Positions 26,056 to 35,700 of a DNA stretch of 64,000 nt are shown here, piece by piece. Both the position numbers and the translations under genes were made by a program. Source of the stretch: Candidatus Hodarchaeota archaeon (GTDB lineage Archaea; Asgardarchaeota; Heimdallarchaeia; Hodarchaeales; Hodarchaeaceae). A model generated the notes under the pieces. That model made no database searches. It was given only the letters and a program-made list of their open reading frames with translations, and was not told where the DNA came from. The DNA lies in assembly GCA_016839815.1 (NCBI GenBank), contig JAEOTM010000069.1, positions 1 to 64,000 of the forward strand, written 5' to 3'. Each line of letters begins with the position of its first letter. The first letter of the stretch is position 1.

Positions 26056-27393
26056 ATGGTTGACCCACTTTTGATTGGAGTATCCTTCTTCTTGTTAATT
26101 GTACTATTTATCGTTATTCGTAGAACAGAACTCATTCCGTATCTTTATATCTATTTTATTGGGAAGAAAGATCTTCCTGTTAACCTTCCAAGTGATTTTG
26201 GTCTAGAGCCAATCTCAATTTCCTTTCCAGTGGGAGAAAATATGCAGAACGCTTGGTTTTTCCCTAGTAAACAGGATAATGACGCAACCATTCTGATGAT
26301 TCCCGATTGGATTACTGAACAATCGTTGGAGAATAGTTTGAAGACATCTGGAGTATTACAATTAATGGGGTTTAACGTTTTACTCCCAATTATACATCAT
26401 ATTGATGAATCAACCCGCCTTCTTCTTAAAAAGAATTTATCCCCACGATATTACACTTCAACCATTGAAAGCGCGTATGAGTACCTTATATCACGGAAAG
26501 ATCTCGATAAACGCAAAATTGCTGTGTACAGTGATTCATTTAGCACATTACTAGTAAGTAGCTTAGTAGGAGATCAGGCCATCCAGGCTGTTGTCCTTGA
26601 AAATGGACCCAGTTCACTCGGAACTTTAATTTCTCATCAATTTCCCTACACAGGATTCGGAGTTAGAGTCATTAGAAGTATACTCCGTCATCTACTAGGC
26701 GTATTTCTGTGGAAAACACGTTGGGATAGAGGTCGTTCTTTATCTATGCTCCATTCCTGCCCCACATTTCTTGTATCAGTCTTCAATCATAGAGATCAAC
26801 CAAATCGGAATATCTTCAAAAATTTCACCTCTTTATATAAACCAAAACAACTCTGGCTCGAAAATGCACTTCTTCCATCAGGGGGGATTCGTGATACATG
26901 GCCAGAGGAATATTTTTCACAGGTAAAGCATTTCTATGACCGATGGATAAACAAAGATCCCGCACCTGAATGGCATTGTGAGATGAAGGTATCAAAGAGT
27001 GGGAAAAAGGAATATACAACTTCACTTACAATTTCAGTTCTTCCTCCTCAGATGGAACAGCTTCCATTAAATATTACTTTGTCTAACCGAAAGAATCAGT
27101 TACATCAAGAACGAGTATGGTTTTTAGGAGCAGAACAGACTTATCAAATTCAAACCCCTTTTCGATCAAACTTTCACTCTCTGTTACCTTATTTTAACAT
27201 AGAAAGAACTGGAAATGAGCAGATTCCCTGGATTAAACTAGAGGCAGAGGAAGCTCTCATACATACGGTTCAAACCATTGTTTCTCTTAATCTATCAGAT
27301 TTGATTGACTATGAAGAAAGATATTTTATGACCAAAGATCAATTAGTAAAGGACATCAAGTCAGAAGAATCCGTTTCTGCTACCCTACCTTAG
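26056..27393 (+). CDS. Membrane-anchored alpha/beta-hydrolase-like protein
   Basis: 445 residues from ATG 26056 (GTGAT eight bases upstream; TTG 26047 is an alternative). One N-terminal membrane helix (LLIGVSFFLLIVLFIVI), then an alpha/beta-hydrolase-like domain: ILMIPDW in the oxyanion region and KIAVYSDSFSTLLVSSL where a Gly-x-Ser-x-Gly nucleophile elbow is expected. Here it reads Ser-Asp-Ser-Phe-Ser, so activity is doubtful. The C-terminal ~130 residues are beta-rich and unassigned. Its 3' end overlaps the convergent Cys-rich gene by 14 bases. Confidence 0.6.
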   Translation: MVDPLLIGVSFFLLIVLFIVIRRTELIPYLYIYFIGKKDLPVNLPSDFGLEPISISFPVGENMQNAWFFPSKQDNDATILMIPDWITEQSLENSLKTSGVLQLMGFNVLLPIIHHIDESTRLLLKKNLSPRYYTSTIESAYEYLISRKDLDKRKIAVYSDSFSTLLVSSLVGDQAIQAVVLENGPSSLGTLISHQFPYTGFGVRVIRSILRHLLGVFLWKTRWDRGRSLSMLHSCPTFLVSVFNHRDQPNRNIFKNFTSLYKPKQLWLENALLPSGGIRDTWPEEYFSQVKHFYDRWINKDPAPEWHCEMKVSKSGKKEYTTSLTISVLPPQMEQLPLNITLSNRKNQLHQERVWFLGAEQTYQIQTPFRSNFHSLLPYFNIERTGNEQIPWIKLEAEEALIHTVQTIVSLNLSDLIDYEERYFMTKDQLVKDIKSEESVSATLP

Positions 27394-27676
27394 CAAATTG
27401 ACAGGATTCACAAAAAGGAGAATTATGAGCAAACAATGAGCAATGAAATCTGATCTTTCTTGAATTTTTTACAGAAAAATAAAGGCATTCAATATTAAAT
27501 TTTTCCTGTTTTACTTTTTCTAGATTGCCAATCTTCCCTTCTTCAAAAAAACCGCACTGATTTGGGCACTTACTAATCCACTCATGATATTTAATACAAA
27601 AAGAAAGGGAATTTCCTGAAGTAGTCAGTAAAGCGATGCACGGCTTGAATATTGAGTTATCTATCTCTTGTCCCAC
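27380..27676 (-). CDS. Small Cys-rich protein, paralog 1
   Basis: 98 residues with eight cysteines. The order is C-x13-C-x9-C-P-x2-C-x22-C-x14-C-x9-C-x2-C. The protein at 53106-53420 has the same C-x9-CPxxC-x22-C core with identical spacing and the same ending, so the two form a family. Likely zinc- or Fe-S-binding, judged by CPNQC and CESC pairs. Soluble, no signal peptide. GTG start at 27676 with GGTGA six bases upstream. It overlaps the end of the hydrolase-like gene on the other strand. Family not recognised. Confidence 0.7.
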   Translation of the reverse strand: MGQEIDNSIFKPCIALLTTSGNSLSFCIKYHEWISKCPNQCGFFEEGKIGNLEKVKQEKFNIECLYFSVKNSRKIRFHCSLFAHNSPFCESCQFAKVG

Positions 27677-27808
27677 TCATGTCACCGTTCAAAATATAGT
27701 GTAGTCTATTCCATTATAAGCATCTCGATTTTCGTTCAAATTTTGAGTATATATGCTTCATACAGAATCAGTACCAGATGACTCATTTTTCTCTGAGGCT
27801 AAATTCAA

Positions 27809-28264
27809 ATGACAACTATGCTACAGGATCCCCACATACTCATCTATGATAACTTATTTTTCAGATTATCGCTTGGAAAATGCGATATACGCATTTTCAA
27901 GGAATCAGAATGGTTTACCGAGGAATATGTTCTTGTAAGACCTGTTTATCAGAATCGGTTGGTTCTGCTCAAAGATATTCTATCATCTTCTAGTGACAGA
28001 TTAAAGAGATCTATCTCTAAGGAAAACGGAAATTTTATTGAAAAAAGTGGTCAATTTATTCAATTCATTAACTACTCAGACATAACAAATCGAGAATTAA
28101 TTGGATTGGGTTTGCGAATTACTTCGAATTCTAAAATATCTCCACAAATACTTGAAACTTTAATGGAGGATAGAATTCAGAAGATCATGTTTCTTCTCTC
28201 AAGAGGTATGTTAAAATCTCAATATCATCGGATAGATTACTTGGATATTGAAATAATGATATAA
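27809..28264 (+). CDS. Unknown protein, first gene of a three-gene cluster
   Basis: 151 residues, mixed alpha/beta, no recognised motif, signal peptide or membrane helix. ATG 27809. It ends 13 bases before the Cas4-like gene, and that gene overlaps the next by 8 bases, so the three are very probably one operon. Confidence 0.6.
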   Translation: MTTMLQDPHILIYDNLFFRLSLGKCDIRIFKESEWFTEEYVLVRPVYQNRLVLLKDILSSSSDRLKRSISKENGNFIEKSGQFIQFINYSDITNRELIGLGLRITSNSKISPQILETLMEDRIQKIMFLLSRGMLKSQYHRIDYLDIEIMI

Positions 28265-28277
28265 ACAATGATTCACT

Positions 28278-29063
28278 ATGGCTACCATTACTTCAGAACT
28301 ATTAGAACAATACTTGGATTGTCCACGCCATTTTTATTTTAGTAAAATACGTGGGATTAAGCTAGCCGAGAATTCTAGATGGGAAGTTATTGAATGGAAT
28401 CGGAATCGAATAAAGAAAATTACATTTGAGTATTGTTCTTATCTTTCTAAAATTTTAGGACAGGAAATTGGTAAGAAAATTGAAAATCTCGAAAAACTTA
28501 GTAACGTACTTCCTTTAAGTTCCTACTGCGTATTTGCTACTTCATCTCGTACGGAAGCCAATTTCGATCTAATTCCCAAGATTTGTGCATATTTAAATTT
28601 CGTTTTATTCTCTATATGGCAAGAAAGCAAATTAAAGCACAAAAAAAAACGAATCCCAGTTTCTCTCACATTTCTTCCCAAAGCAGACATTCCCCATGAC
28701 CTGATATGTGAAAATCCAACGGCTTTAATTGAATATTCGGATAATAAAACAGCATTAGTACATCAGAATTATACATCTCCGCAGGAAAAAGGGAATGAAC
28801 ATTCTACAGACGTAGTTACTTTATTCTTAGTCAATTTGTTTCACTCTAACTTGACTAGAATCATTTCAATTGATTATCGAACAATGAAAATATCTTTTGA
28901 TAGCATAAGTAAATACAAGTCTCAATTCTTAAGATCTAAGTTGCATAAAAAGGTAAAATATTTCACTTTGCAAGAATTTGAACCTCAAATATCTAATGTG
29001 TGTGATATTTGCGAGTTTAAAATGATATGTGATCATTCGAAGGAAGGAATAAGAGATGGTTGA
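28278..29063 (+). CDS. Cas4/AddB-like Fe-S protein with degenerate nuclease centre
   Basis: 261 residues. The N-terminus has LLEQYLDCPRHFYFSKIRGI (Cys15) and the C-terminus NVCDICEFKMICDH (Cys242, 245, 251): one N-terminal plus C-x2-C-x5-C, the 4Fe-4S arrangement of Cas4, AddB and Dna2-type nucleases. The PD-(D/E)XK core expected between them is not evident: the best candidate strand (PTALIEYSDNKTALVHQNY) lacks the paired Asp, the Glu-x-Lys and the Gln-x3-Tyr motif. It probably binds DNA through the cluster fold but does not cut, or is strongly diverged. No CRISPR array or cas1 is near. Confidence 0.65.
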   Translation: MATITSELLEQYLDCPRHFYFSKIRGIKLAENSRWEVIEWNRNRIKKITFEYCSYLSKILGQEIGKKIENLEKLSNVLPLSSYCVFATSSRTEANFDLIPKICAYLNFVLFSIWQESKLKHKKKRIPVSLTFLPKADIPHDLICENPTALIEYSDNKTALVHQNYTSPQEKGNEHSTDVVTLFLVNLFHSNLTRIISIDYRTMKISFDSISKYKSQFLRSKLHKKVKYFTLQEFEPQISNVCDICEFKMICDHSKEGIRDG

Positions 29064-29925
29064 ACTATTGGATCTTTTGGTAGATGCGTTTGGTGATTTC
29101 ATAAATTGGTATGCACTGGAAGCTGTGCAGGGGGAAAATCTAGTAGATTTTTTTGTAAAGCAGATTTCATATTATATCGTACTTCAAATAGTTCTATATT
29201 TTATTCCCTTTTTACGCAGAATATTAATGATTTTTTTTCTTCCCTTCCGCTGGATACATGTCTATTTACATGTCTATACAGCCAAACAGATAATGAAAGA
29301 AATTGAGTCTCGTAAAGAGTCAGGAGAAAAAGAACCAGTTATTGATACAGGTAATCTTCGTGCATCTTTAATCTCAGGAATTGATGTCCCAGATGAGAAT
29401 CCAGGATTATTAATGGGATTCAATCGATTTCATTATGCTCGTAGAGTTGCGTTGGCACCAAATAAACTGGCATTTATAATGTTAATCGGGTATTTGATTG
29501 TGACTCCTCTGATTTTTGCGGATACAGGGGTTCTTTCTTCTCAAGTAGGAGGATTAGTACATTTGTACCTATTTATCGGAATATTTGGAGTTCTTATGCC
29601 AAGTCTAAATGACTGGTATTTTCTGATTCATGCTTTAATGATAAATTTAGAAATTAGACCATTCTGGTTTTACAATGCCATTCTGGTGTATGTTATTTTC
29701 ACATTTGACACTCTCTGGAGAACACAAAATTTCTTCCTTTCTATACTAATTGGAACAGTATGGTTTGTACTCTATATAATTGGTTTATTTGTTGTAGGAT
29801 ATATTGCCCAAGGTGGAACTATCAAAAAACCAGTTTTATATTGGATACCAACCGAAAAACCTATGACACCATTCTCAAAGAAACCAGAAATCGATTTTCT
29901 TTCATTGGAAGACCTTGACCTCTAA
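29056..29925 (+). CDS. Polytopic membrane protein of unknown function
   Basis: 289 residues with about six hydrophobic helices. The first pair ends in WIHVYLHVYTAKQ, with two His spaced by three residues at a membrane edge, which could bind metal. A soluble loop (about residues 85-135) separates it from four further helices, and the C-terminus is polar and acidic. ATG 29056 overlaps the Cas4-like gene by 8 bases, so translation is coupled. No family recognised. Confidence 0.65.
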   Translation: MVELLDLLVDAFGDFINWYALEAVQGENLVDFFVKQISYYIVLQIVLYFIPFLRRILMIFFLPFRWIHVYLHVYTAKQIMKEIESRKESGEKEPVIDTGNLRASLISGIDVPDENPGLLMGFNRFHYARRVALAPNKLAFIMLIGYLIVTPLIFADTGVLSSQVGGLVHLYLFIGIFGVLMPSLNDWYFLIHALMINLEIRPFWFYNAILVYVIFTFDTLWRTQNFFLSILIGTVWFVLYIIGLFVVGYIAQGGTIKKPVLYWIPTEKPMTPFSKKPEIDFLSLEDLDL

Positions 29926-29939
29926 TAATTAACAATCAT

Positions 29940-30641
29940 TCAAATCGAGAACAGATTAAAGTCTGTTGATCCAATATAATTATTGAACATATAGAAATCT
30001 AATGAAGATTTGGAATTAGATTTATATAAAACAGATTTTGTGATACAAAAAGGATCTAAAAAAGTATTTTTATGATTTTTTTCCTTTGAACTGGTAGAAA
30101 GGGGATGATGAGTTATAATGATAGGTATTTTTCTTATAGAAGCAATTTTTCGAAGATCTAACATATAAACAAATATATTGCGATTCCATTTCTTTTTAGA
30201 TTCCTTGAAAAGCTCAATAAATTGTAAGGGCGATCCAAATATTGTATCTAAAACTATAAGAGAGAGGTTTGGAGAATCTCCCTCCAGAATTTTCTTACTT
30301 AGAATAATTGCGTCAATAAATGAGGTTGGATTGAAAAATTGGATATTATCCAAAAATTCAGATGTTTTGAGGACTTTTTTAAGAGTCTGGAATCGAATAT
30401 TTCCTGAAAAATTTGAATAAAGAATTTCTGCATCCTGATTGTATGTAAGCAATGAATTTATAATTCGTTGACAGAACCACGACTTTCCAACTCCGGGTTC
30501 ACCAATTGTTAAATGGAGATGTCCTTCATAAACTCCTCCAGTAATGCTATCTATAAAATTAATCCCTGTTGGAATTTTTTGTAAGATTTCAAGCTCTTCA
30601 CTCATAAAAGAGAGGCTTTTAACTAAAAATCTCGTTTTCAT
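29940..30641 (-). CDS. RecA-superfamily (RadB/KaiC-like) ATPase
   Basis: 233 residues, single RecA-fold domain. PTGINFIDSITGGVYEGHL precedes Walker A GEPGVGKS (residues 47-54); Walker B is LIVLDT. IPIIITHHPLS fills the position of the sensor Asn/His strand. It lacks the N-terminal helix-hairpin-helix domain of RadA, so RadB or KaiC-like ATPases are the nearest types. ATG 30641 overlaps the upstream stop in ATGA, showing translational coupling; MSEELE at 30605 is an internal alternative. It is last in the five-gene surface-protein operon. Confidence 0.75.
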   Translation of the reverse strand: MKTRFLVKSLSFMSEELEILQKIPTGINFIDSITGGVYEGHLHLTIGEPGVGKSWFCQRIINSLLTYNQDAEILYSNFSGNIRFQTLKKVLKTSEFLDNIQFFNPTSFIDAIILSKKILEGDSPNLSLIVLDTIFGSPLQFIELFKESKKKWNRNIFVYMLDLRKIASIRKIPIIITHHPLSTSSKEKNHKNTFLDPFCITKSVLYKSNSKSSLDFYMFNNYIGSTDFNLFSI

Positions 30642-31090
30642 CCTGATTCGACCACAAAATGTGTGGATTCTTCTACTGGAAACAGTTCTCTAGATGTCAA
30701 AACAGTAATTATACATAATTTTGCTAATTTTTTAATATACATCCAGATTTCATTATTATTAGCACAATTAGGAGGATGATGAATAATTACTGACGAAAAA
30801 CCCTTTTTTATTACTTCTGAAAGAATAGTGGGCTTAATTAAATAATTATAATCATCAATTGAGAGGAACTCCATAAAGTAAATATTCTCTAGTGCAGGTC
30901 GTTGATGGGAAAAATTATGTAATAATATTAAGGGGATTACTCTAAAATCGATCCAGAGTACCTTGGGTATAACCCATTCATTGTATTTCTCCTTTAAAAT
31001 GAAGTGAACACATGTTTCATATTCTCCTATTACCACATTAGGCTGAGAGAAAGTTATTGAACATTGAGAACTATTCATTCGATTCTTCAC
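30638..31090 (-). CDS. Unknown protein in surface-protein operon
   Basis: 150 residues. No P-loop; an alternating beta/alpha pattern with VIIHHPPNC and CIITVLTSREL strands suggests a Rossmann- or RecA-like half domain without an ATP site, possibly a partner of the following ATPase. GTG start at 31090 overlaps the previous stop (GTGA). Four-base overlap with the next gene. Function not recognised. Confidence 0.6.
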   Translation of the reverse strand: MKNRMNSSQCSITFSQPNVVIGEYETCVHFILKEKYNEWVIPKVLWIDFRVIPLILLHNFSHQRPALENIYFMEFLSIDDYNYLIKPTILSEVIKKGFSSVIIHHPPNCANNNEIWMYIKKLAKLCIITVLTSRELFPVEESTHFVVESG

Positions 31091-32151
31091 AATCTCCCTA
31101 GTTCAGACTCTAAAATCTGATCATCTTTTTCAGTAAGTTCCTCCTGGTAGACATAATAATATGGAATCCCAAAGAGTACAAAAATTAAGAGAGGAGTCAT
31201 TATAATTCCTGGGATAGGATGATCTATCAAATCTAGATTATTATTTGAAATTAATTTTTCTTTTAATACTCCATGAACTTGGAGTGTAAATGTTATGTCG
31301 GAATAACCATCATGAGAGTCAATGATTGGAATAATATGAATATCAATATACCAGACGTGATCTTTCAGGTCATCTTGATTTATAGTGGTGTTGATAACAG
31401 CGATATTGTCCTCAATCAGATACTTACTACTCTGCCCTGTTGTAAGGGAGAGGTAATCAAATTTACCTCCTATAATTTCTAACTCAAGATTAGTGGTTAA
31501 TAATTGATTATCTGGAATTTGGACGGGAAGATAGCTTCTCAAGAGTAAACGCTCACCAAAATATGAAATTTGTGAGGATTGAAGAATAAAGTGAAAGTTT
31601 TTTGACGTAATCAATAAGGGTTGCTCAGTAAGGGGTTGTACAAGATTTATAGCATAAAGAGAGGCTGAAAATATTTTAAAATTGTATTCAACTTCACGCC
31701 ACGAAATCAGAGCATCCAAATAAATGGAAATGGAAATTGAGAGGGTTTCTTGATAAGTATAATTTAACGGGATAATCAATGTTTGAGGTCGATCAAATTG
31801 GTAAACCAAACAATTCTTGAGTCCATCTCGTTCCTTACTAGAAAACGAGTGATCAGTACTTAAATCGTTAATCTTGGAAGAAGTCTGAATGAAGTCAATT
31901 GCTTCTCCATAATTTTGTACTGATAAGTTCAGAAATAGTTTGTCCCATTGTTTCGATAACACAACTAATCTCGTAAAGGTGATTTCGGGATTATTCATCA
32001 TGTAAGCAATATTCAAATTATAAGATCTGTCAACTTCTTCTCTTTGCTGGGAAAAAACCAGTGAAGATCCCTCACAAATACTTAGTACACTGTGAATACT
32101 CAAAAAAATACTAAAAATAATACAAATTTGTCTTCTATCACCTAGAAACAT
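31087..32151 (-). CDS. Secreted membrane-anchored protein
   Basis: 354 residues. An N-terminal signal peptide (CIIFSIFLSIHSVLS core) is followed by a ~290-residue external beta-rich region and one C-terminal membrane helix (PLLIFVLFGIPYYYV) with a short acidic cytoplasmic tail. The outer part resembles immunoglobulin-like surface domains but has no specific family signature. It starts 2 bases after the YdjM-like gene and overlaps the next gene by 4 bases. Confidence 0.7.
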   Translation of the reverse strand: MFLGDRRQICIIFSIFLSIHSVLSICEGSSLVFSQQREEVDRSYNLNIAYMMNNPEITFTRLVVLSKQWDKLFLNLSVQNYGEAIDFIQTSSKINDLSTDHSFSSKERDGLKNCLVYQFDRPQTLIIPLNYTYQETLSISISIYLDALISWREVEYNFKIFSASLYAINLVQPLTEQPLLITSKNFHFILQSSQISYFGERLLLRSYLPVQIPDNQLLTTNLELEIIGGKFDYLSLTTGQSSKYLIEDNIAVINTTINQDDLKDHVWYIDIHIIPIIDSHDGYSDITFTLQVHGVLKEKLISNNNLDLIDHPIPGIIMTPLLIFVLFGIPYYYVYQEELTEKDDQILESELGRL

Positions 32152-32153
32152 GC

Positions 32154-32720
32154 TTACTGGCCCCTAAATAATGATAAAAGTACACGGGAGAAGTTTAAGG
32201 AGAAGAAAAATAATCCCATATTTCCCAAGTTTTTATTTGCTCTTGGATCATTAAATGGAATACGTGCTATACGGAATTGTTTTGAATTTTGGGGGAAGGT
32301 CCAATGAAACTTATAATGTTTTACAGGATGGTTACTAAAAACGGATTGTCTTCCTAAAGGTAATCCACCTGGATTCAATGAATCCAGTAGCAAATGTGAT
32401 CCCCAACTTATTGCTATTAGGGAGATTAGGATTTCTAACATCATAATATGTAATATTTGCGCAAGATATACAAAGGGAAGAAAATAAATCATTGTCCAAG
32501 GAGAATGGGATAGTGGATGCCTATAACGTGAAATTAAAACACCTTCATTTTCAAATTCCACCCCGATATTCCTATCAATGATGTTAGGAACCCAACTAAA
32601 TAAGCTGGTAAAAAGAGACACAATCAGCACAACCCCTGAATAAATACTGTCATCAATTACGAACATTCCATATAAATTCGTCAAACCTAAAGAAAATAGG
32701 TAATGTGTCATATCTTTCAT
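32154..32720 (-). CDS. YdjM/DUF457-type membrane-bound metal-dependent hydrolase
   Basis: 188 residues, four to five membrane helices. Conserved family residues are visible: DMTHYLF (His) at the start, SWVPNIIDR (Asp), SRYRHPLSHSP (Arg-His and His-Ser) and WGSHLLLDSLNPGGLPL (His, Asp). Predicted membrane enzyme or zinc-dependent hydrolase acting on lipid-linked substrates, by family. Five bases after the giant surface protein gene and two before the next. Confidence 0.8.
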   Translation of the reverse strand: MKDMTHYLFSLGLTNLYGMFVIDDSIYSGVVLIVSLFTSLFSWVPNIIDRNIGVEFENEGVLISRYRHPLSHSPWTMIYFLPFVYLAQILHIMMLEILISLIAISWGSHLLLDSLNPGGLPLGRQSVFSNHPVKHYKFHWTFPQNSKQFRIARIPFNDPRANKNLGNMGLFFFSLNFSRVLLSLFRGQ

Positions 32721-32725
32721 TCTAG

Positions 32726-35700
32726 TCAGTTTTCCTTTCTTCGAAAATATACATTAGCAAGAGTGGCAAAAGCAGCGAATAGACTTATTCCAATTCCAGA
32801 TTCAATTAAGTCATTTAGTCCTATCTGGGAGTGAATTTTTTGTTGAGTTTCTGTTTGAGAACTTTGTGGTGATTGAGTAGTTCCAGTAGTTTGTTCGGTA
32901 GTAAAAGATTGCTCTTCCGAACCATTCACCTGGATATTAGGAAAATATTTCACTGTTTGTTGACCAATATCATCTATTACTGATATCTGGAGTACATATA
33001 CCCCTGATGTCAAAAAGAACTCAAGGATAACGTGAGAATCATTTATTTGTGTGAACGGATATTCTACACCATTAATATACAGAACTGCTTTATCAACAAG
33101 ATAATCATCAGAAACTTCGATTACCAATCGATAAAGTACACCCGAGGTTATATTTTCCAAAAGAAAAAGAGTGGAATCACCGATAAGGGGAGGTGAATCA
33201 GAAGAATTAAAAATTGCGGTATACCGACTAGAATGTCCATAGATATCAAAAACAGACAAATTAAATTCCCAAACATCTGGAATTAACCATGGGGAAGTAA
33301 ATCTCCAAATTTGATAACTCCCCATTGTCGATTCGTAAATTAAGGTTCCATTTACCGAATATTCTTCAGTAGCACCTTGAATGATGAAGGTCGGTATTTC
33401 TTCTGCAATCGATGCATTTGCCTTTTCGATCCGAATCTCTAAACTAAATCCGTTTCGTTCGAAAGATGAATCCATTATGATAATTTGAGGGGCATACCAT
33501 GAGATATTGTATCTTTTATTTAGTGAAGGGTTATTATCCCATGGATACCACATATTCAAACTTACTGTATAATTTTCTGGATCACAAAACACTTGTGTAT
33601 ACCATTGATTTCCATAGATGTTGCTTAGACTATAATCTGCTCCCGCTAAGGTAACTTGGACAAGATCAAGATCAATAGACTGAGAATCTATAGTTGCTCT
33701 TACTTCATACCTATTTGACTCCCAGGATGTAGATAGTGATGTAATCGTAGGTAGTGGTGCAACCCAGAGTTCAAAAAAGATTCGAGTATCATACAGTCCT
33801 TCAGTAGTATTTGCATACAAATAAACTTCCCAAGTACCAGGAGAAGGAAATTGAAAACTAAGACGATAATCCTGAAAGAATGCATCCCATTCTAATATGC
33901 CTACATTACTTCCATTAATATATAACCCGACTGTGTTGAAATTAGGATTTGAGAGAATTTCTGTGTTTACATAGTAATTACCTGCAGCATCTATCTTGGT
34001 GATCTGTGAATTGATTATTAGATTCACGTGTTCAACAACAGAAAAGCAAATTTTCTTTGTATTTACATTCCCTGCTGCATCATACGAATAGATATTCAGT
34101 GAGTAAGTCCCAAATAGCAAATTCAAATTTGATATACTATGTGGAGTATAGGTTTGATTTGTACTATGTATCTCTGAGATACAATAAAGTATTGTTTCAC
34201 CATCTGAATCTATACTCAACGGCACAGCATCGGTATAGCTGTAATTATAGGGAGAAACAATATTTAAATACGGAATAATTGTATCAACGTTGAAAAAACA
34301 CGATTTAATGATAGCATTACCCGCAATGTCATTAACCTGAATGGTAAGGTTATGACTTCCCTCTGATAAGTTAGACAGACTTGTACCTGAACCTCCAACA
34401 GTATGGACACCATCTAGGAACACAAATACCTCTTCTTCGTTAGTTAAGAATGAAAGTAGAACAGAATTCATGTTATAAGACTCATTCCTAGGACTAACTA
34501 TGATTAATGACGGTTCAGTTAGATCAATACTGAAAAATGAAGAAACGAAAGATATTTCACCATAGGAATTTTCCCCATAGGCATTACAGGTATAGAAACC
34601 TTCTGGTAATTCACGAAAAACGGTTTCACTCCATGAAACATTTGTTTGGTCCAAAGGTTCAATATTATACCAATAACTATCAGCATTTCCTTGGAAGGAT
34701 ATCTCTAGGATCGACCCGTATACAGAATTATTCGATGGGGAAAGAATTTCTAGTGCAGAGGGTAGAGATCTAATCATGATGGAATATTGACCACTAATGG
34801 ACGCATTATAATAATCTTCACTGTTTAATGGCACTTTTACTGCAATTGTATAGGTTCCAGGTTGATCAAATAAGATGAGGAAATGAAAAATTCCAGCTCC
34901 ATTTGTGGAATCTATCGCCGTTTCAATACCATTTACAAGTAGGATGGAATCTACTCCTGAAATTGGACCAGATACTTCTCCAAGGACAGTTCCATCAATA
35001 TTGATGGATAAATTGACAAGAGCTTCCGCAGGAATACTGATAGAAATCTGAAGATCTTCAATAACTGTTATTTCATGCGAATATACATGATAGTAAACAT
35101 AAGTCTCATTACTAACAATTAATATTTCCTTAACTCCTGTACTAGTAAATATATACGCATACGAATGTTGTCCAGCCTGAATCCCACCTTTCCAAAGCAA
35201 ATCATTGATCCAAATTTGATAAGATTCTGAACAGTTGACCATGAATTGATAGTAATCATTTGTATTCCCAAATTCAGCCCCAGTAACTTCCATATTCGCA
35301 ACACTGTACATAGTTGCATGATCATATTTCAAATTCGTTTGATTTGAATTTGATGCACGTAAAGTTAACCCTCCTTTATAATAAGGAGTGGACCAATTGT
35401 AATTTCCTATTCCAGAGCCATTTAACGTGAATACTGTTATAAACTCCCAATTCGTGGATCCATCTCGTTGCCAATGCAACCTTATGTCCTCATTTAAACC
35501 GCCTTCAATGGATATTACTGACCAATGATTAGCAAGAATGGCACTCTCAATGAGAAGTGAGAGAGGAGGACGAATTGTGATGGTAAAGATTCCTGGATTT
35601 GGAGTTGCGAGATAATATCTTCCCAAATTCCCTTGATAACTGCACTGCAGAATATGAATTCCTATCTGAGCTGATTCAGCTACAATGAAATCAAAATAAA

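Noticed and set aside
28278-29063. Cas4 as part of a CRISPR system
   Set aside because: No repeats, cas1, cas2 or effector genes were seen in the window, and the nuclease motifs are missing.
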